DNA of 64,000 bases from Tetrastigma voinierianum (lineage: Eukaryota; Streptophyta; Magnoliopsida; Vitales; Vitaceae), in NCBI GenBank assembly GCA_016808115.1, contig JAEQBH010001518.1:248001-312000 (forward strand). Direction: 5' to 3'. The notes beneath the pieces are model-generated. The model made no database searches and was not told where the DNA came from. It saw nothing but the letters and a program-made list of their open reading frames with translations. Positions 1 to 12,346 of the stretch are shown one piece after another; position 1 is the stretch's first letter; each line of letters opens with the position of its first letter. The position numbers were made by a program, and so were the translations under genes.

Positions 1-460
1 CATGCATTCAATGGTGGAGATCACCCCCAAGCCCTAGAGATGGTGGAATCTGATATTTTCAAGTATGTCTTCATCACTTTCTGTGGGGGACCATGCATGG
101 GAGAGACTTTTATCTACCCAATGAAGAACATTCATTTCATTTGGAATCATATCTGAGGCTGCCTGCACCAGATATCCAACCTTTTCTCTAATGAACTTTA
201 AATAATATTTCAGCTACTCCAAACGTAGTAGAAGAATAAAGGACTTGACTCACAAAATAATTAACCAAAAGACATGGGAAAATCTAGGAAATTATTTATT
301 CATCCAGCTGAAACTAAAGATACATTTATCCCTTTTTTCCCACCAAACAATATGAAAAACAGAGCAAAAAAGGGGAGTTTTATACTGAAATAATATGTTT
401 GAAAAAAAAAATTATTAAATTAGTTTGGAAGGCAAAATAATTCTTGCCATCTCTACACAA
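1..460. other. AT-rich spacer, no gene recognised
   Basis: I see no ORF of useful length, RNA gene or repeat here. If the minus-strand ORF at 461-856 is a first exon, its continuation would lie in this stretch or left of the window; I could not recognise a downstream exon. Confidence 0.4.
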
Positions 461-856
461 TCACCATTTATCGTAGACGGCAATGATTGGAATTATCAAA
501 TTCTCAAATTGGGTTTTTAAATTAGCGAAACCGTTATGCAATAACAATGACATTTGAGAACTTAAATCATTCTTAGCAATAAATTTAGGGTTTTGTTCGA
601 GGCTGTTTTCGTTTTCTCCGCTCTCTGCTATTGAAGATGACGCCATTGACGACTTACTTGCTTGCTCCAAATTATCGACGTTTGGTGTGTATGTATATGT
701 GTATTTTCTATTTTGTGATAATTCCTTGAAGTAGTGGTAATGAGAATTATGGTTTTCATTCTCTGCATAGTGAGTTGACTGTTGGAGAGATTGGATATGG
801 GTCTTGAATTTTCTTGGAATTTGAAATTTGGGCTTGGAGGATTTGCGCATTATCAT
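461..856 (-). CDS. Hypothetical 131-residue protein, unrecognised
   Basis: Open frame from ATG at 856 to a stop at 461. The N-terminus is basic (MIMRKSSKPKFQIPRKFK), the middle is rich in Asn, Ser, His and Tyr, and the C-terminus is more hydrophobic and ends IIAVYDKW. I see no known domain, signal peptide or transmembrane helix. The mixed composition is less repetitive than chance ORFs in this AT-rich spacer, so it may be a real small gene or the first exon of a larger minus-strand gene running left. No clear splice donor, promoter or polyadenylation signal was identified. A chance ORF remains possible. Confidence 0.3.
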   Translation of the reverse strand: MIMRKSSKPKFQIPRKFKTHIQSLQQSTHYAENENHNSHYHYFKELSQNRKYTYTYTPNVDNLEQASKSSMASSSIAESGENENSLEQNPKFIAKNDLSSQMSLLLHNGFANLKTQFENLIIPIIAVYDKW

Positions 857-1179
857 TAGTTTTCACTCTGTAAGCGGTTAGAAGTTGGAAAATGACAGAT
901 TTGGAGTATTTGGCGGACTCTAATTAATTCTATTTACTTACTAGAAGTGGGGGGAAATGATTGTGAAAATATTGTTGGCCCCTGATCATCAATTTTGTCC
1001 CGCCTATTTTTCTCTTTGCCTAGCAGTTTTGAAGAAGCAAACAGAGGCTAAAGATTTCATTTTGATTTTAGATAGAGTTATTCTAACTTATCAAGTTTCC
1101 CTATAAGTTATTGTGCGAATCATTTAATTTTGGACTGAATGCTACTTTTCCTTTTCCCTGCATTTTTGTTTAGCCTCCC

Positions 1180-1500
1180 GATCCTTCCATGATATCAGTT
1201 TCTTTATGCGTGAATAAAAGGCACATGCAAACCTCATATGCTCATTTTGCTTTCTTTCTGATCACTATGATATAAGCTTCTTTCCTTGCATGGATAAGCT
1301 TGTAAAATCTCATATGTTCTCTGCATTTTATGTTTATGCTTCCTTTATGATCACTGATAAGCTTCTTTCCTTGCATGAATAAACATCAAAATCTCATATG
1401 CTCCACATGTTTTAATTTAAGTTCCTTTTGGATCATTGTGATATAAGCTTCTTTCCTTGCATGAATAAGCTTGTAAAACCTCATATGCTTCATTTATCAT
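1180..1500. repeat. Four-copy imperfect tandem repeat, about 80-90 bp unit
   Basis: Copies start near 1180, 1260, 1349 and 1431. Each has the order gatc(a/c)..., a tgatataagcttcttt-like block, ccttgcatgaataagc, and an aatctcatatgct-like block. Copy 1 is the most diverged. The unit is AT-rich with recurring AAGCTT and CATATG. There is no coding sense. It looks like a local minisatellite. Confidence 0.75.
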
Positions 1501-2873
1501 GACACAACCTTAGTTTATTCAATTGGAAACCCCACATTCATAATAACAAAGTTCATAGTTAACCGGGTAAAATCACGAGAACCTGCATTAGGATTTTTGA
1601 AATTATTTTATAATAAATTTTCTATGTGAATTCTTTTTCACTTCGGATGACTTAATACCTTGTCTGAGGTGTATAAATTTATAATAAATTATTTCATAAT
1701 TGAGAATGCTAGGTGTTACTGAGGTGTATATGATTTATGGCCCAATTATTGTCATGAATATAATTTTAGATAAAGGAGTTGAAAGGAAAAACTATGTGAC
1801 AGCGGAGGGTGATGAGTTCAATTAAGAAAGTGGATATGAATGTAATAATGGAAACTAGAGGTTGTATATTGAGGAGTGTAGGAAATTTGGTCTTGAATCT
1901 TTGTTGAAGTGGCAAGAGGTTGGTATCGGAATCCTCACCCATAGGTAATGCATCACTTGGAAGGTCACGTTCCTCCTTAAAAGATGGGAAGATTTGTTGC
2001 ACCCAGCTTTTCCTTTTGTTGTATAGAGACTTAAAGGAAGTTTTTTTAATAGTTATAGGTGACATCTGAAGGTGAGTATGGATAGATTGGAGGAGTCAAC
2101 TGGGATGTGGTGATAAGAGCGCTAATGAAAATTAAAAGGTTGAATATTCAGGAGGGCTGGAAGAAATTTGGCATTGAGGCCTTGTTTAGATGAGAAGGAT
2201 TTGGTGTAAAAAAACTCTAGAAGGAAAAGGAGAGTCAGGTTTGGATTTAAGGGGAGGGAGGTTTGCAAGGGAGTTGGGTCAAATGTATTATTTAGGAGAA
2301 AGGAGAGGGTTAGTTAGAGCTTTTTTAATGAAATAATGGGATGAGCTTTTTTAATGAAAAAATTCTCAACAATAAATGATGCATTTCAATTGTAAAATGT
2401 TCCAAATTTTGGAAGCTTTTAGAGAACAAAAAGAATAGGAAATGTGACAAGCTTCATTTGCATCTTTGAAACAACTTGAGTCTACTTTCTTTGGTAACAT
2501 TCTCCCGGCATCCCAGTGGTCCAATAGGCATAATGGGAATGTACTTATTACAAGTATGATTAATATATCACTATCAGATAAAATCACCGTTTTCAGTATT
2601 AGATGAGGATCTCTAGGATGTCACCAAACTTAATTAATGGGAATGATATACAATGGTCAGTATGTAATGAGACATCGTTCAGTAACCTCTAAAAAGTAAA
2701 GCAAAAAACGAATTTCTTGACAAAACTAAAAATTCATTTCATCCTTAATATCACTTGACATGTGTATTGTACAATTTCTTTAGACCTCTTCTGTCATGAT
2801 GTAGTTTAAATGGTAAGGATAATGACCTCTCATATTATTTAATTCATTTGGGACCACTTTATACAGGTGAATT
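1501..2873. other. Spacer with weak duplicated coding-like segments
   Basis: No confident gene. Two plus-strand stretches, about 1,861-1,945 and 2,135-2,205, translate to related peptides sharing a pattern of I-E/Q-E-x-x-K-F-G-x-E-x-L. This suggests an old duplicated coding remnant I cannot name. The short minus-strand ORFs at 1,766-2,065 and 2,366-2,587 show no domain and were not called. Confidence 0.3.
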
Positions 2874-4810
2874 ATGTTTGTTTCAACTATTCCCGTGATT
2901 TGTTATTACAATGGAAATATATTGAGGAATGAGACACATGTCAAATATGGGGGGAGAAAAGCTGTTATTGTGCCTTTTGATGTACCAGTTGAATGCACGT
3001 TTGAACATTTGACTGATATGATATACTCAAGGACAACCATTGACAAACAAAGATTCAAATTAGTCCTCAGTTGTAAGTATCCCCTAAAAAGTGGAAATAG
3101 GTTCAAAGTTTTTCCAATATGGGATGACAATAGTGTGTATCGAATGATAAACATGGTTAACACAACTAGCATTGAGGAAATTGAATTGTATATTGAAGTT
3201 GTTCGAGTCAAGCCACAAGTGAATCAATCTGTGGGTGGCCATATAGATTTATTGGTTTGCGACAATTATAATGTTGCAGAATTTGACTATGGTTGTGGGC
3301 CTAATAGCGGTCCAATACCAGATACTGGAGTATATGGAGAAGATGAAGATTGCGCTTATGAAGAAGGTAATGATGAATCTAATGAAGATGTTGATGATGA
3401 ATCTAATAGAGACGTGAATGTTCAAGTTGATGGACATGTATCATCATTCGAAATTTCAATAAGTTTTGGAGGAATGAACAAGAGTATGTCTACGCCCACA
3501 TGCGGCATGTTGTGATATGTCGAATAACCGGATGTTGAGGACCGGATGAGTCATCCACAATTCGTATAAACTACGACCCGACCTGATTTGAACATGTTGA
3601 AAGCTTAGGTAAATGTTATTTGAGTGGTTGGGCTCTCCCGTGGGTGCAAATACTAGCGATTGACCAGTGGAGGAATTGTAGTTGGCCAAGTTTTTAATTG
3701 TAAATCTGATTTGGAAGAGGCTACAAAGATTTACTCAATTAAAGCACACCAAGAGTTTGTCGTTGTTGCATCCTCAAAAAAATTGCTCGTTTTAAAATGT
3801 AAAAAGGCTGAAGAATATCAATGTCAATGGAACCGTGTATAGGTTGTGAAAGATCTTTGTATTTGTTATCATCAAATATAAAAGGCCACATACTTGTGTC
3901 AATCTCTGCTTGAACCGAGACCATCACTAATTGGACTCAAACTTGGTTGCTGCTTATATAAAGACAATAATTAAGGCACAATTCACATTGACTACGGTTG
4001 CTATTCAAGCAAGTGTGATGAAGAAATGGGGATATCAAATATCATACAAAAAGGCGTTTGATGGAAAACATAAAGCACTTAGAGAGTTATTTGATGACTT
4101 TTCTCAGTCATATACACAGCTACCACGTTTGTTCTTGGCCATAGAGCAAGCTAATCCTGGATGTGTTGTAATTTGGAAAACATTTAACATAATATACCCA
4201 AACGAGATATTCAGCGTGTGTTCGATCACATTCAAGCCATCTATTGAAGGTTTGAACATTGTAGATCCGTAGTAGTATTGATGGCCTTGTTTGTATGGAA
4301 AGTATAAAGGCACGTTATTGATTGCTATGGGGTGTGACGGAAATAATCAGTTGTTTCCCTTGGCATTTGCTATTACAAAAGGTGAAAATATTGATAATTG
4401 GGGATGGTTCTTGGCATGTATAAAAAATAGAGTAACTCAACGGACGGGGATTTGTGTTATATCTGATAGACATCCAGGTATTATGGCAGCAATAAGCGAT
4501 CCTCATCTTAGTTGGGCTGCACCATCTGCCTATCATAGGATTTGCATGCGTCATCTTGTAAGCAATTTTATGACCCGGTTCAAAGATAAACTCTTGAATA
4601 ATTTGGTATGTAGAGCAGTTTTAACGAGTACAGAACGCAAATTCAATAAGCATATGGCTACAATGGGAGAATTAATTTTGAAGCACAACAATGGTTAGAG
4701 GCAACCCCTTTTCAGTTATGGGCACTTTCACATGATGGACGTCAATTCATGAAAAAATACATTGGATTTCCGGGCATCAAAAACGAAGTAGCAAGGCCAG
4801 TGAGTGATAT
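2874..4810 (+). pseudogene. Mutator-like element (MULE) transposase, 5' part, broken
   Basis: The reading starts at ATG 2874. Residues 1-110 resemble the N-terminal domain of plant MULE transposases (KYGGRKAVIVPFDVPVECTF, then YMINM/EELY-type text), followed by an acidic Asp/Glu/Asn-rich linker. A DNA-binding-type MuDR segment follows at 3,660-4,170 (GQVFNCKSDLEEATKIYSIK, then DSNLVAAYI and KKWGYQISYKKAF). The transposase core is at 4,270-4,700: LYGKYKGTLLIAMGCDGNNQ, FAITKGENIDNWGWFL, ISDRHPGIMAAI, HRICMRHLVSNFMTRFKDK. Likely catalytic acidic residues are the Asp of the IDG-like motif near 4,277 and the Asp of ISDRH at 4,459. Stops near 3,512 and 3,841 and a frameshift near 4,275 show decay. 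The frame is lost at about 4,735-4,810, where unrelated sequence begins. It cannot encode an active enzyme as it stands. Confidence 0.85.
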
Positions 4811-7800
4811 CGATCGAGCTCGGTAAGCTAAGAAGGGGTAGAGGCGGATGGGAAGGCTTAGTATGACTTTCAAAAGGATAACGTATAAAGCAGAATAGGA
4901 CTAGGATCGCTCTCCCTCCACCCGAAAAAGCCTTTTCTTTTCCCTAATAATAAGGGCGTAAAACTCTTTTGGTGCGTCCGTTGGAACCGGATTCATCGAG
5001 TGTGTTTGAGGATTTGGATTGAGGTAGAAGGCATGTGACCTGGGACATGGGTAGCCGAGAATCTTACAGAATCGTTGACCCACTAACAAGAGCTAGATCT
5101 TTTATTTTTTTAGATAAAATTGCAGGTACTGATAATATGTATGTAGTAAAGAAAGAAGGGCTAATCCATGGCATGCGCCTAATCCGCTCTTCTGAGATAG
5201 AGATGCGCTCCTCAGTCACGGGTCATTGCTAATTGAATTGGAATTTCCGGGACTGTGCTTAGTAAGCGCTTTTAGTCATCTGTTTGCGGCGAATCCAAGA
5301 AGTAACTAGGAGAAGAAAGACAAGCAATACAGGGTCCTCAAGGAAGAGGTTGTTGCCCCGTCCCAATGTAACTACCAATCCCCTACCCGATCTACGACCA
5401 CCCTCCTCCTGCCAATATAAACATGATCGAGCCGACATTGTCGAGTTGGGATCCGTCCCTCCAACTCACGCCGGTAGGAGAAGGGGGAAGCTTGTAGAGT
5501 AGAGATTGTAATTTGGAATCCGGGAGACTTACGAAAGATGGAGCCCCACCTCGGGTTCACATGCTCCGGTGGGGATTCTTTCTACGACACCAACCTGAAC
5601 AGCCCCTCCGATTACTCACGAAAGCCCGGCCAAGTGAAGATCCTTTACCCTCGCTCATATTCCTCAACCCTTTGATTTGATGAAAGCCCTAGTTGCTCGG
5701 ACCCTACAGACCTAAAACCCCTCTCAGATCCAAGACGGAAAGTGGTTGATGACAACTTTGAGTAGGAGGACTAATTCATCACAACAGGTTTAATCCCGAG
5801 ATCCTTCTTCCCTTGAGCGGCTCCTGAGCCCAGCTCGCCTTACAGACTACTCCACATTTCGGGCTAGACCATCGAAATCTTCAACTTCTGGCTAAGCCGA
5901 CATAACATATTCAACCACGGATTAAGTCGACATAACATCCTCACGTTCAGTCAGGTTTTTCCAAGGTTCCTTTGAATTCACTGCTGGTAAGCTTTCTTCT
6001 TCCCTTTCTAACAAAGATATATATATTATTTATGACTCCTACTATTGCTATAGTCCGTACTAAGGCTATATCTTTCAACTAAGCTACTAGACCTTGCTAT
6101 GGATGACGGTCCTCTTGCTACGTCCTTAGTATACCATCTACTAGTATACTGTTGACTTTACTTTATTTCTTATAAGCTGCAAAGCTATTACAGCTACTAG
6201 AAAGATTACGACTAAGAAAGAAGAGCTACGACAAGCTGCTACTATTGAATCTTTGCAACTATTAAAGAACAAAAGAGCTACTAGAACAACTATAAATCTT
6301 TCATTTCCACTACGCCTCTATTCTATGCGGCAAGGGTCCACTGGCGCCCGACACGGTAATCTAACAGGGACGCCTACGAGGGTCCGATGGAATGCTTGAA
6401 TAAGAAGTAGTGTCAATTGCCACCTTCGGCGCCTCAAGCACTTGAGAAAATGAAAAGAAAGAATAAAAAGAAATTCAGGAAATCAACGTGACTCTCATTC
6501 ACACGAAAGTAAGTTTCTTTCTCTAGAGGAATGGTAAGTAAGAAGAGAATCGATACCTCACTAAATCGATACCGATACCTCACTATTAAGACTTCGGTAG
6601 TTTCTGAGGAGAAAGGGGCGTGATTGTGTAGGTTTCTTTGTGATTAGAAGAAAGTAGTGTAAAGTGATGCTCTGTTAAGAGTACTTCTTATTTACAACAA
6701 CTATCTAGTTACTTCTCTTGAGGAATATTCAACTGGAAATTCCATAGAAATAGTAGTAACTTCAAGAACATCAAATGAAATAGTAGTTGTAGCTCTTTCA
6801 GTAGTAGCTTCAAGAACTGCTTATTCTATAGTATCAGTAAATTCTTTGGTAAATTTGTCTCGGAATATGAAAGGGAAGGTGAAATGGTTTGTGTCCCAGC
6901 GATAGTCGATATTCCTCTCCTAATGAGGTATCTAGGCAACCGGGAGTTACGTGGTTTTCTCCTAGTTACATCGTGTTTCAGGAAATGGAACTCTACAGGT
7001 GAAATAATTATCAGGTTCAGTCAATTAAATTTGGATAAAGAATCTTTACATTGGTCGGCAGGATAGGAAGATTGGGTGGGACCCTCGCTTAAGACTTTAA
7101 TTCCTCAGGGCGCCTTGATTTGCTCTCGTAGGCAGGGGAAGACCCTCAAGGAAACTCCCTATCCTCCTCATTTTACAGTTCAATTGCATTTTTTTTAATT
7201 TTTTTATTTTACAGTACTTTATAAAAAAGCGTGACTTGAATCTATTCGATTACTTAGATCTGACTACTAAACCCAGTAAAGACATCTTCTACTTTTGATT
7301 CATTTCGAGTAGTTTTATAACCTGGTCAATTGCAGTCTCCTTTCTTATAGAATTTAGAGTAGTTTCGGAGGAAAGGTTGATGCTTCCTTTCTTCTTATCT
7401 TTATTGACTTTCTTTGGTGACTTTGATGGTATAGAATTTCTTTGAAGTTTGTAACCTTCTTCTTTTCTTTGAAACGACTACGCCGCTCATATGAGACTTT
7501 TGATATTGATTTTACGGGAAATGAAATGTAAAGGTTTCACCTTGCGTTTGACTTAGCTGACTAGCAGTAGGGCGAATGGAATCTGTCCCCTCATGCAGTG
7601 TAAGTATCTGTCGGCATCTTCAGCGGTGGAAATAGTTGGAGTCTCGGAATCGGCATACGAGCGGGGTTATGAAACAACGGGTGAAATAGGAGATCTTGCT
7701 CTTCTTAGAAGTCAAACCGTCGCATACGAGGTTCCTCTAGCATCAAATTCATTAGGATCGCACTCGGGAAACGGGAAAAGCCTTTCCGGACGGTGAAATA

Positions 7801-10800
7801 CCTTCGTCAACACTTTCTTTTTCAGGTTCAGGTTCAAGTAATGTTCCAGGTGAGGATGGAAATGATGCCTTTACCAGATCCTGGACACAATCTTCCTAGA
7901 GATGGAGAGCCCCTTGCCTCGCCTTTTCTAGCCTCTCCTTCTTGCTTGCTTACGTAGCTCTTGTCTTAGTGACTCTTCCTCTTTTCTAGGTTTTTAAGGT
8001 GTTAAAGCGGTGGGTGCCATTTGCCAATGAATTGGATCACTTAGATTCGATCAATAATGAGATTCTTGGCTAGAAAGGTTACGTGACATGGGCCTTGACC
8101 ATTTCGGTCGGTCGGTTGGCCCACCTAGCCGGATGATGAGATTTTCGATCGATTTGATCGGAATTTGGCTTTCTCCTTTATTAGACGGTGGTCGATCAGA
8201 TGTTCTGGCACTCCCCGTTCGGGCTCTCACTCGAATCTCCACCTTTATGCGTTGGTAGTCTTTCCACTCGATCTAATAGCCTACCTATCGGGCGCCAATG
8301 AAAGAGAAAGTTTTCGCATGGGCTCATCATCTGATGCGAGGCAGATCACGAGAGGATAATATATATGGGAGGCGGTTATTAGCTTTCAGGAACTGTGGAA
8401 AGAAGAAGAGTTGTTCCTGCATTCCTTCCTTTCAAAGATAGTAATTAGTTTGAAATGGCATAAAGATTTGATTGAATGAACGCCACCTTGGTTGTTTTCA
8501 AACAAATCAAATGTTGGGCCAAAGCGTTACTTGTGCATTAATAAGTAGAAGGCAAAAAAAAAGACTTTTATGGAATAAGGGCGAGAAGGAAGAGATGGGT
8601 GGTCCGGGAACAGCAACGGGAGAGGGCTCGTAGCCCCCCCTCTCCCTCTTCCCCACACCTATTTGTTCCCCGGGCCCGTGGAGGCAGCGGGAGATCACGG
8701 AACTCTTTTCTTTTTAAGAAAAGATGAATAGATAGGGCCTGTGGAAACATTCAGGAATATTGTGAAAATTAAATAGACTCTTTCGTCTCTTTTCGATGCG
8801 GACCTATGTGAATGTTTGTTTTGGAATGGGATGTTAAGCGCTTTGTAACAAGTAGACCCCGCGATACGGACTAATAGATGTTTCTCTTGCAGTAAGTAAG
8901 ATCTATTCATAGTTAGTCGATCCCCCACACGACACGACTATGGCACTATCAGATATGTCTCCCCCTCTGCTTATGTGAGTTTGACCCGCCTTTGACTCTG
9001 CTTGCTTCTGACTCCCTATGAGCCGTTTTACGACCTGACTTTTTCGGAGGGTCGGCGGGACATGGGAGCCTCAGCTCATGCATCGGTTTACCGAAATCAC
9101 CTCCGCTATCCCACTTCCTTCTATTCAAAAGGCGAGCAGCCCTTAATTAAACATAAACAAAAAGGCCCTAAGAGGGCTCTTCTTTATATATTACATAAGC
9201 CCTAAAGTAGGTAAGTAAGGCCTAACAAAACAAAAAAGGCACCTTTTGGTAACACTCGTTGAGGCCTAACAACCCAACGGGATACTAATTGTTATAGGCT
9301 TATACTGCTTTCAGTCAAAGTTCATGTCTAAAAAACCTTATGTGAATATATGATGCATTTCAGTTATCTTTATTATTGCACTCAAAATCTCTCTCTTTTT
9401 CCTAGGGAATGTTCTAACTCGGTAGAGGACCAAACGGATAATGAAGAAAGCCGCTAAAGCCCTTGACTCTCCACTCTCTCCCAGCGAATCCAAAAATCTA
9501 GTGCGTCGATGTGCATAATTTGCGGGATTGAGAAACAGAATGTCCGGCAGTCGATATTGGATCATTTTCATTTTACGCTCACTAACTTTTTTGCAGTTCA
9601 GAATCAATTCATGTCGAAGGCGCTCAAAGCGTTATTAGCTTATTTATAAGCAGTCGAAGGTCCTTAAAAGCCTTTATTTTTTTTTGGCTTACGGCTTACT
9701 TGCCTTTTTCTTTTTCCTTAAAGCCTATATAGACAGACATAGACTGAGGGCATTCTCGGCATCCATGCTCCTGGCAATGGCAAGATCCGAGATGTCGGTT
9801 AACAATGTCAAGCCTCAACCTTGTCGACTCCTACTAGGGCAATCGGGTTCGGAGTTAAGCCGAAACTGACTTTGTTTTCCACTTCTCTTCCGACACTCTT
9901 TGCCAAGCCTTCCCCATCAACTGGAAATCCAGTAAGAAAGGCAAGGGGCGCAACGGAAAGGAAATACGTCAGAACCCATTCAAGGCGTTTATCGAGAGGT
10001 CGAACAAAGCATCACTTGTCCTCTTTTTGAATTATTGATCATATGCGCTGTATTAAATTCTGCTTAAAGATCGTTTTCTTCGTGTAGCCCCTTAACACCT
10101 TCCATTGCGCAAACCAACACCTATTTGGATTCGCTTGAGAAGAGCGCATTCTTGAGATGCTAAGGGCCAAGGGTTAACTAAACTAATAAGATCTCTTCTT
10201 CCTTAGCTCTAACGCGCTAAGCGATAATAATTCCTTCTCTTTTATGCTTCAGCGAATCGACTTCTTCTCGATGATGGACATTCCACAGGCATTTCTAGAG
10301 TAAGATTCATGTGCAGTCTTTCTCTTTCGTTTCTTATTCTATCATAGAAGATGATAAGATGCATACCCCTTCCTCATTAACTATGTTACTTATTTCCTCA
10401 CAGCCTCTTGATGCAAAAAACCTATTCTTTCAAGGCCCTAAGACACGAAAAAATTCCTTCTCAAGGGTTCATCCTCGAATCCATTCATATAGGCTAGGCG
10501 AGTTCCTATTTTTAAAAAAGTAAATTTCTCGCAATGAGATTTTTCAATAGTGTTCTCTCTGCAATCGTGAAGGGTTTATGTTGAGAAGTGCGCCACGAAT
10601 ACGGTTTTGAACACCTTTGTGGAGGATACTAATAATGTTTCGGTATGAGTGGGCGCTATACAAAGCAAGTCTTTAGTCCATCGGAATGCGTCAATTGATC
10701 TTATGGTGAGTCTTTTCGAGGCTTCTACGGCTGGTCTTCTCTGATTTTCCTTTGAGAAGATCTTTGGACTTTGAGCACAGATCTTGCCTCGAGTCTTTAC

Positions 10801-11640
10801 CTTGATCCCGATACGGATTTTGATGGCCCAGGTTCTTTGTGGGAGTTCGGTAGGTAGATGCGACTACGAGGGACGTGATGACTTCTGGCTGTAGCGTGGG
10901 AGAAGGTGGATAGTAAGTTATCCTTCCTTGGTGACTATCCATTCGGTTTGTTGTCGTCTTTGTTTGAGGAGTCTCATTTGTCTGTCCCGGTAAAAAAACT
11001 CTTGTGTATGTATCCTTCATACCATGCTCGTAGCCATTTTTCTCGATATGGATTTTCGATCATCAATAGAGATTTCATTCACCCATTGCTCTCTTCTGGG
11101 ATCTTCGTTGTACGGCACTCTCGTGTACCTTCATTTCTTGGCTCCGAATAAGTTTCTTTCCCACTGTGAAGTGGACTGCAGGATGTATCTGCTTCCTCTG
11201 TCGTCTTGTTTATGATAGCATTTTTCTCTTGATACGCAAGATTTTTACCTTTAGTGCGGAAGATTGATTGGTGGCAAGTTATGTGCCAAAGATTCAAGCT
11301 TTTTCACCACAACTCTCTTGCTCTGTGGTCATGCATCCGTGCTAGAGTTCCTTCTTTTTCATGAGGCTTGAAGAGAAGAAAGATCGATCTTCCTTTGGTA
11401 GTCGACATTTAATTGATTTACGATCCTAGGAATTTATGGAGATTCTTTGGAAGGTGAGATTTGAATATGGGAAGTCTTGAGTTAATGATGCAATGTGAAT
11501 TTCCCAATTCGTACTCTCCTTTGCTTATCGAATTCCAAGCAAGGGCTTTAAGCGGTGCATTTAGCATTCTATTCTCAGCATATTTGTACTGTATACTTGA
11601 TTTACTTTGTTACTTGAGAAGGAACGAGAGTGCTAATGAA
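4810..11640. other. Organelle-like insertion (probable NUMT) inside the MULE
   Basis: This block interrupts the transposase between its core and its SWIM finger. Its base composition and word use differ from the flanks: it looks more GC-rich, with many gaaagaag, ctttc and agaaagaaag runs, GC-rich patches such as the one near 8,600-8,690 and few long A/T runs, as in plant mitochondrial intergenic DNA. No standard mitochondrial or plastid gene, rRNA or tRNA could be recognised by eye. The short ORFs within it (for example 5,035-5,232, 6,884-7,066, 9,338-9,607 minus, 10,691-11,020 minus) have no recognisable domain. Both boundaries are approximate. The origin is an inference from composition and position; an unfamiliar nuclear repeat is the alternative. 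Confidence 0.5.
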
Positions 11641-12157
11641 TTAGCATCGATGATCAGTTCACTCCATATGTTGATGCTCGATTCAAGGTCGTGTTAAGGG
11701 TGGTTCGATCGTGTTCTTTACGATCACATACAAGGCCGATTTCATGTCAAGTCAAGGAGTGATTGAATGCATCGCCTCAACTTACATGACAAAAAATGCA
11801 CATGTGGAAAGACAGCGTCACATGGATTTCCATGTGGCCATATCACTTGACATGTCGACGTAATTAAGCGGTGATTTTTCGGTTATTTGTTCAAAGCTAC
11901 TACACTATGCAGTCATACTATGATACATGGGTAAGCTTGTTTCATCCAATATTCAATAAAGATGAGTGGCCCTTTATGATGGTCCTACGATTGTACCTCC
12001 TAAGTCAATGAAACGCATAGGCAGTAGACGTCCTAAATCAACCCGGTTGCATAATGAAATGGACGTTAGGGAGGGGAAAACTACTATCATATGTGGGTTG
12101 TGCAAACAACCGGGTCACAATCGGCGGTCTTGTAAGAATAGAAATCAAGTTCAGTGA
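11640..12157 (+). pseudogene. MULE transposase, 3' part: SWIM finger and CCHC knuckle
   Basis: Continuation of the transposase after the insertion. At about 11,740-11,835 the frame reads HRLNLHDKKCTCGK followed by HGFPCGH, a C-x-C...C-x-H SWIM-type zinc finger like those at the C-terminus of plant MULE transposases. An open frame at 11,966-12,157 reads YDGPTIVPPKSMKR, then RLHNEMD, then a zinc knuckle CGLCKQPGHNRRSC, and ends at the TGA 12,155-12,157. This order matches the family. Frameshifts lie between the SWIM finger and the knuckle. Together with 2,874-4,810 it accounts for most of a normal transposase. Confidence 0.8.
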
Positions 12158-12346
12158 TAGATGTGAAATACTTGTGTACCTTATTTAAGTAAATGAGACA
12201 TCAATCATGTACGTGTGTATTTTAATTCATTGTCGTTGTAATCGGTACTTGCATTAATTATGTTAATACTATTTCTCCAGTGTGTTTTATTAAAAATTAT
12301 AGCATTAATTATCACATTATAGATACTGCTGGCGTTCGAGGGCTTC

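Noticed and set aside
1180..1500. CRISPR-like array
   Set aside because: Copies are contiguous and imperfect with no unique spacers, and the genome is eukaryotic.
8507..8750. Overlapping ORFs in a GC-rich patch
   Set aside because: Two frames of the same stretch, both without domains; more likely a non-coding organelle-like sequence.
10691..11020. 109-codon minus-strand ORF in the organelle-like block
   Set aside because: Hydrophilic and unrecognised; no mitochondrial or plastid protein could be matched by eye.
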